Positions 14,542 to 18,280 of a stretch of 18,280 bases of DNA are shown piece after piece. The first letter of the stretch is position 1. Each line of letters begins with the position of its first letter. The translations under genes were made by a program, and so were the position numbers. Below the pieces are notes generated by a model, which saw only the letters and a program-made list of their open reading frames with translations, was not told the origin of the DNA and did not search any database. Source of the stretch: Streptomyces sp. WM6378 (GTDB lineage: Bacteria > Actinomycetota > Actinomycetes > Streptomycetales > Streptomycetaceae); assembly GCF_001279695.1 (NCBI RefSeq), contig NZ_LGDD01000302.1, positions 1-18,280 on the forward strand. Direction: 5' to 3'.

Positions 14542-15366
14542 TCAGGCCACCGAGAACGCGTCGTGGTCGGCGGCCTCCGGTTCCCCGGCCGTCAGCGCCT
14601 GCCGCACCCCCGCCGCGACGGCCGGGTGGACCGGCATCGCCAGATGACCGATCCCCGTCACCCTCACGTTCTGCGCGAGCAGATCCGGGTGCTCGACCCG
14701 GGCCGTCTCGACCGGAATCATCAGCGTGTCCAGGTCGCTCCAGAAACTCACGAACCGGGTACGGATTCCGGGCGCCGGCCTGCGCAGCTCCTCGATGAGA
14801 TCCGATCCGGGGCACATCTGGCGCACGATCGGGTGAGCGTGGGCGAGCTGCGCAGAGCGCGTGCCGGAATGCGGGGTGCCCAGCGTGACGAGCGTACGGA
14901 CCCGGAGGTCGCCGCCCAGGCGCTGCACGTAGTAGCGGGCTATCAGGCCGCCCAGGCTGTGCCCCACCATGTCCACCTCGCGGTGGCCGGTGCGGGCGCA
15001 GATCTCCTCGACATGGCGGCCGAGCAGCTCGGCGGCGACCCTGATGTCGCCGGTCAGCGGGGAGTAGTTGAGCGATTCGAGATGCCGCCAGCCGTGCCGG
15101 GCCAGCGAGCGGCGCAGCAGCACGAACACCGACCGGTTGTCGATGAAGCCGTGCAGCAGGACCACGGGCGGGTGCGAGCGGCCGGCGGTGGGCAACTGTG
15201 GTGCGGCGGCCGGGTCGGGCGCGGGATGCCGCTCGGGCGTCAGGCCCGAGGGGTACAGCAGCAGGTGCCCGGCCAGCACGGCCAGATCCAGCGCGGTGGC
15301 CCGGATCAGCGCCGCCGACAGCCACGCCCGGCGCACACACAGCGGCAGTAACGAAAAGACCTGCAC
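14542..15366 (-). CDS. Membrane-anchored alpha/beta-hydrolase (lipase)
   Basis: A 274-residue lipase-type hydrolase. An N-terminal hydrophobic segment (about 15-38) after CVRRAW would anchor or export it. The domain begins PPVVLLHGF (oxyanion His72-Gly73). The nucleophile is Ser137 in VGHSLGG, the acid is probably Asp211 or Asp213 (SFWSDLDTLMIP) and the base His241 (GIGHLAMPVHP). This is the pattern of class 2/EstA-like triacylglycerol lipases; the natural substrate is unknown. The GTG at 15366 is chosen because GGGAGG (15380-15375) is eight bases upstream and the helix follows directly. The ATG at 15423, with a weaker GGAG, is the alternative and would add 19 residues. The gene is divergent from icmB. 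Confidence 0.88.
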   Translation of the reverse strand: MQVFSLLPLCVRRAWLSAALIRATALDLAVLAGHLLLYPSGLTPERHPAPDPAAAPQLPTAGRSHPPVVLLHGFIDNRSVFVLLRRSLARHGWRHLESLNYSPLTGDIRVAAELLGRHVEEICARTGHREVDMVGHSLGGLIARYYVQRLGGDLRVRTLVTLGTPHSGTRSAQLAHAHPIVRQMCPGSDLIEELRRPAPGIRTRFVSFWSDLDTLMIPVETARVEHPDLLAQNVRVTGIGHLAMPVHPAVAAGVRQALTAGEPEAADHDAFSVA

Positions 15367-15479
15367 GACGGCGACCTCCCGAATGGCACACGAGAGGCCG
15401 CTCCGTCCCCCGTATGCCCTCATGGGGCTCCGCCTTTGAAGGCCCCCGCCTGAGCCGGCCCCGACATACGAGGGGCCGG

Positions 15480-15512
15480 ACCACCGTGCCGCGCGGCTGA
15501 CGGCACGGTGGT
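15480..15512. repeat. Perfect 12-base inverted repeat between lipase and icmB
   Basis: ACCACCGTGCCG (15480-15491) and CGGCACGGTGGT (15501-15512) are perfect complements around a nine-base loop. No T-tract follows in either direction. Between divergent genes a terminator is unexpected, so it may be a lipase leader structure, an operator, or the end of a small RNA. The surrounding gap 15367-15748 has no convincing gene; it also holds the elements at 15611-15693. Confidence 0.7.
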
Positions 15513-15610
15513 GCGGCGCCTTCGTAGCGGCTCCCCTTGCGACCGCGCCCGCCCGGTCACAACCGCCCTCCGGCGGTGCCGGTGAGCCGACTGATGCGGG
15601 TACGGTGCAA

Positions 15611-15693
15611 AACGAACGTGTCCCACGTGTGATTTCCCCCTCCCTCTCCACCGCGAAACGGCGGGTTGCGGGATGCTGTGGATAACGTTCGTT
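15611..15693. promoter_or_regulatory. Inverted AACGAACGT pair and DnaA-box-like 9-mer
   Basis: AACGAACGT (15611-15619) recurs inverted as ACGTTCGTT (15685-15693). TGTGGATAA (15677-15685), the reverse complement of the DnaA box TTATCCACA, abuts the right arm. CACGTG is at 15624-15629. These are candidate control sites for icmB or the lipase gene; none is proven. Confidence 0.35.
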
Positions 15694-15748
15694 CACTTCC
15701 CCGGCCCTTCGGCGCGGGGGTGCGCAGGTGGGACATGTGGAGGCAGTG

Positions 15749-16162
15749 ATGGGTGTAACTGGTCCGATCCGCGTGGTGGTGGCCAAGCCGGGGCTCGACG
15801 GTCACGATCGCGGGGCCAAGGTCATCGCTCGGGCGCTGCGTGACGCCGGCATGGAGGTCATCTACACCGGGCTGCACCAGACGCCCGAGCAGATCGTCGA
15901 CACCGCGATCCAGGAGGACGCCGACGCCATCGGCCTCTCCATCCTCTCCGGTGCGCACAACACGCTGTTCGCGAAGGTGCTGGAGCTCCTGAAGGAGCGG
16001 GACGCGGAGGACATCAAGGTCTTCGGCGGCGGCATCATCCCCGAGGCGGACATTCCGCCGTTGAAGGAACTCGGGGTGGCGGAGATCTTCACGCCGGGGG
16101 CGACCACGGCGTCTATCGTCACGTGGGTCAACGCGAATGTGCGGCAGCCCACGGGGGCGTAG
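15749..16162 (+). CDS. icmB: Small B12-binding subunit of acyl-CoA mutase
   Basis: A 137-residue cobalamin-binding protein with the whole base-off signature: DxHxxG (Asp17, His19, Gly22; His19 is the cobalt ligand), SxL (Ser64-Leu66) and the GGG turn (93-95) in [12 protein letters not shown] stand-alone subunit of this size matches IcmB, which pairs with a separately encoded large subunit to interconvert isobutyryl-CoA and n-butyryl-CoA. Close relatives serve ethylmalonyl- or other acyl-CoA mutases, so the exact substrate is inferred. The large subunit is not in this window. The ATG at 15749 has GGAGG at 15739-15743, five bases upstream; a GTG at 15728 is in frame but has no support. Confidence 0.9.
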   Translation: MGVTGPIRVVVAKPGLDGHDRGAKVIARALRDAGMEVIYTGLHQTPEQIVDTAIQEDADAIGLSILSGAHNTLFAKVLELLKERDAEDIKVFGGGIIPEADIPPLKELGVAEIFTPGATTASIVTWVNANVRQPTGA

Positions 16163-16205
16163 CGGCTGACCCTGGCCGCCTTTTGCTGCGGCCCGGTGGT
16201 CGTCC

Positions 16206-16310
16206 TCTGGGGCTGCTCCGCCCCAGACCCCGTTCGCGCCTTAAGGGCGCTCGTCCTCAAACTCCCCCAAGGCCTTAAGGGCCAGGGGGGACCCCCATGA
16301 CGGGCTGAAG
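16206..16310. repeat. Right intergenic repeat composite, inverted copy with terminator-like hairpins
   Basis: This is the mirror image of the left composite. TCTGGGGC (16206-16213) pairs with GCCCCAGA (16220-16227). GCGCC-TTAAG-GGCGC (16236-16250) forms a second stem. TCGTCCTCAA (16251-16260) and GACGGGCTGA (16299-16308) match the two ends of the 110-136 element in reverse. Between them sits a further hairpin (CCCCC 16264-16268 with GGGGG 16286-16290, enclosing GGCC/GGCC), where the left copy has only a few bases. It lies between the convergent icmB and DUF5691 genes, a fitting place for a bidirectional terminator. Confidence 0.65.
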
Positions 16311-16340
16311 GTGCCGGTGCTGGCCAGTATCGATGCTGCT

Positions 16341-16360
16341 AGGGGCGCGGGGAACTGCGC
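16341..16360 (-). repeat. Streptomyces intergenic 20-mer repeat, copy 3
   Basis: An exact inverted copy of the 20-mer at 19-38, reading AGGGGCGCGGGGAACTGCGC on the plus strand. Confidence 0.8.
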
Positions 16361-16397
16361 GAGCAACCACGCACGGTCCGCGGTCAGAGGCGGGTTT

Positions 16398-16417
16398 AGG
16401 GGCGCGGGGAACTGCGC
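16398..16417 (-). repeat. Streptomyces intergenic 20-mer repeat, copy 4
   Basis: The fourth exact copy, 57 bases beyond copy 3 and in the same orientation. The left pair is 55 bases apart, so the pairing itself is conserved. Confidence 0.8.
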
Positions 16418-16486
16418 AAAATGGCCCCGCGTCGGCAGGCTGCCGTCCCCATCCAGCCCCTCCGGCGAGTCGAGGAGCGGGGGAAT

Positions 16487-16501
16487 GGGGGCGGAGCCCC
16501 C
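16487..16501 (-). terminator. Hairpin just downstream of the DUF5691 gene
   Basis: GGGGGC (16487-16492), loop GGA, GCCCCC (16496-16501), ten bases beyond the DUF5691 stop. It has the same GGA triloop design as the hairpin at 149-163. There is no T-tract, as is usual in high-GC actinobacteria. Confidence 0.45.
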
Positions 16502-16510
16502 CCGGGGGTG

Positions 16511-18112
16511 CTAGCCCGACAGTTCCTCTCGCATCGCCGCGCGCAAGCGCAACGTCGCCACCAGCCGCTGAAACGCCTCCGCCCAGTACCCCCCGGCCCC
16601 CGGCGACGCCCCTTCATCCTCCGGCGGCGTGGCCGTCAGGGCCTCCAGACGCGGGGACTCCGAAGGGTCGAGGCAGCGCTCGGCCAGGCCCATCACGCCG
16701 CTGAAGCTCCACGGGTAGCTCCCCGCGTCCCGCGCGATTTCCAGCGCGTCCACTACCGCCCGCCCCAGCGCCCCCGCCCACGGCACCACGCAGACCCCGA
16801 GCAACTGGAACGCCTCCGACAGGCCATGCGCGGATATGAACCGGGCCACCCAGTCCGCCCGTTCGGCCTCCCCGAGGGTCGACAGGAGCTTGGCCCGCTC
16901 GGCCAACGACGCCGTGCCCGCGCCCTCGCCGGGCGGCGCCGACGGGGCGCCGAGCAGGGCCCGGGACCACTCCGCATCACGCTGCCGCACCGCCGCCCGG
17001 CACCACGCGGCGTGCAGCTCTTCGCCCCAGCCGTCGGCCACGGGCAGCGCCACGATGTCGCGGGCGGTGCGCCCGCCGAGCCTCGCCGGCCACGTGTCCA
17101 GCGGGGCCGACTCCACCAACTGGCCCAGCCACCACGACCGTTCGCCCCGCCCCGCCGGCGGCCTCGGCGCGACCCCGTCCCGCTGCATCGCCGCGTCGCA
17201 CTCGTGCGGCGCCTCCACCGAGATCAGCGTCCCGTCGCCCGTCCGGTCCAGGGACACGCAGGTCATCGCCCGCTGCGCCATCCGCCCCGCCAGCGCCGAA
17301 CCCGGCAACGCGGACAGCAACTCAGCCGCCGTCGCCCGCACATTGCGGCTCCGGTCGGCCAACGCCCTCTCCAGGAACGGCTCGTCCTCCGCCGAGAGCC
17401 CGTCGCGCAGCGAGTCCAGGAACATCAGCCGGTCCTCGGCCCGCTCCGTCGCCCACGTCGCGGCGAGCAGCGCCCTGCCGGCCTCCGGGGCGTACGCCCG
17501 CACTGCCCCGAGCAGCGCCACCCGCTCCGCGAACAGGCCCTCGCCCCAGAGGAGTCGTACGGATTCGGCGTCCCCGGGGTCGGGCAGCACCGCGCTGCCC
17601 GACGCGCCGCGCAGCGCGAAGCGCCACTCCGGGTTGAGCCGGGCCAGCCACAGCCCGCGCGGGCCCGCGAAGGTCAGGGCCTGCGGGCGCAGATCGGTGC
17701 GGGCCCGGGCCGCGTCGAGGAGCGCGGGCAGGAGCGCCGACGGGGCGCGCAGACCCCGCTCGTTGGCGACGGCCAGCCACTGGGGGAGCAGCTCCCCAAG
17801 ATCCGGGGCGCTCCCACGCCTGCCCCCGGCGTGCGCGGGCGCCGAACGGTCGGCCAGCAGCATCCCAAGCCGCCGCCGGGCCGCCTCCGGCAGCGCGAGC
17901 CGCTCGTCTGGTGGTGCGGGCTGCGGACGTACTCCCGCGGTCGCCGGAACCAGCCCCGCCCTGCGTCGCAAGGTCTGCGTCGCGGCGGCGTCGAGAAGTT
18001 CCTCGGGCTTGCCGGCCGCCGGCCGCCGGTCGGTGCCCAGCAGTGCCGAGGTCACGAGCTCCTCCCAGGAGCCGGTTGAGACAGCGGCCGCGTTGACGGT
18101 AGAGCCGGACAT
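16511..18112 (-). CDS. DUF5691 family protein
   Basis: A 533-residue, largely helical, soluble protein with no signal peptide. The N-terminus has the family hallmark WEELVTSALLGTDRR (16-30). Other marks are NPEWRF (160-165) and a HEAT-like helical pair around 245-280 (FLERALADRSRNVRATAAEL). No catalytic residues are evident, so a scaffold or adaptor role is possible. From memory, DUF5691 genes in Streptomyces sit with SWIM zinc-finger, MoxR-type AAA ATPase and VWA-domain genes; here only the upstream neighbour is partly visible. The ATG at 18112 comes directly after the TAG of that neighbour, with GAAGGG about six bases upstream, so translation is probably coupled. Confidence 0.85.
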   Translation of the reverse strand: MSGSTVNAAAVSTGSWEELVTSALLGTDRRPAAGKPEELLDAAATQTLRRRAGLVPATAGVRPQPAPPDERLALPEAARRRLGMLLADRSAPAHAGGRRGSAPDLGELLPQWLAVANERGLRAPSALLPALLDAARARTDLRPQALTFAGPRGLWLARLNPEWRFALRGASGSAVLPDPGDAESVRLLWGEGLFAERVALLGAVRAYAPEAGRALLAATWATERAEDRLMFLDSLRDGLSAEDEPFLERALADRSRNVRATAAELLSALPGSALAGRMAQRAMTCVSLDRTGDGTLISVEAPHECDAAMQRDGVAPRPPAGRGERSWWLGQLVESAPLDTWPARLGGRTARDIVALPVADGWGEELHAAWCRAAVRQRDAEWSRALLGAPSAPPGEGAGTASLAERAKLLSTLGEAERADWVARFISAHGLSEAFQLLGVCVVPWAGALGRAVVDALEIARDAGSYPWSFSGVMGLAERCLDPSESPRLEALTATPPEDEGASPGAGGYWAEAFQRLVATLRLRAAMREELSG

Positions 18113-18280
18113 CTAGTTCCCTTCCATGGCTTCGGTTCGTTCTGCTTCGTTTCGCCTCGTCGGTGCGGCGCCCTGCGCCCTGTGGTGCGGGTGCGGCGTG
18201 CCAGGCGGGTGCGGGCCGGTGGTGGCGGCGCCGCCCTGCGGTCGGCTGTGCGGGCAGATGTCGCGGGGCGGGGCTGCGGC
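18113..18280 (-). CDS. C-terminal end of an upstream gene (partial)
   Basis: On the minus strand one frame is open from the window edge for 55 codons and ends in TAG (18115-18113), touching the ATG of the DUF5691 gene. The visible residues are proline-, histidine- and alanine-rich, then charged, ending in AMEGN, a disordered-looking tail without a domain. The immediate stop/start junction and the ribosome site inside the last codons argue that this is a real operon partner. In related genomes the expected gene is, from memory, a SWIM zinc-finger protein; nothing here proves that. Confidence 0.55.
   Translation of the reverse strand, partial: AAAPPRDICPHSRPQGGAATTGPHPPGTPHPHHRAQGAAPTRRNEAERTEAMEGN

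Overview
The window is high-GC actinobacterial DNA, almost certainly from a Streptomyces chromosome. The evidence is the very high GC at third codon positions, frequent GTG/TTG starts, GGAGG-type ribosome sites and Streptomyces-style intergenic repeats. The block (paired NlpC/P60 hydrolases, pcrA, an M23 peptidase, a lipase, the small B12-binding mutase subunit and a DUF5691 protein) looks like conserved core-type gene order, not an island. I recall a similar order around pcrA and icmB in S. coelicolor, but could not check it. No tRNA, rRNA, transposase, integrase or CRISPR array was seen.

Layout, left to right. 1-330: a composite of short Streptomyces intergenic repeats and a possible sigma-R-type promoter. 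331-2298: a DoxX membrane protein (+), converging on a two-gene minus-strand unit of a PspC/LiaF-like membrane protein and an 88-residue membrane protein. 2299-2497: a divergent control region rich in palindromes. 2498-4455: a PspC-domain histidine kinase and LuxR-type response regulator with overlapping ATGA. 4456-6987: two tandem membrane-anchored Ag85/EstD-type esterases, each behind the same promoter-like element. 7007-9922: two NlpC/P60 peptidoglycan hydrolases on the minus strand with a four-helix membrane protein on the plus strand between them. 10125-12581: PcrA/UvrD helicase. 12594-14141: a membrane-tethered M23 peptidase whose cytoplasmic part carries FxTGx pentapeptide repeats. 14542-15366: a membrane-anchored lipase. 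15749-16162: the small B12-binding subunit of an acyl-CoA mutase. 16163-16510: a mirrored second copy of the repeat composite. 16511-18112: a DUF5691 protein, translationally linked to the end of a further minus-strand gene that runs off the right edge.

The common theme is the cell envelope. A LiaFSR-like sensing module sits beside two surface esterases, three peptidoglycan hydrolases and a surface lipase, with pcrA and icmB as unrelated housekeeping genes interleaved. Several convergent neighbours touch or overlap with no terminator between them. The less explained features are the shared 11-bp-period element before the two esterases, the pentapeptide-repeat N-terminus of the M23 protein, overlapping alternative stems in the leader of the first NlpC/P60 gene, a 12-bp perfect hairpin and a DnaA-box-like 9-mer before icmB, and the mirrored repeat composites flanking the block.
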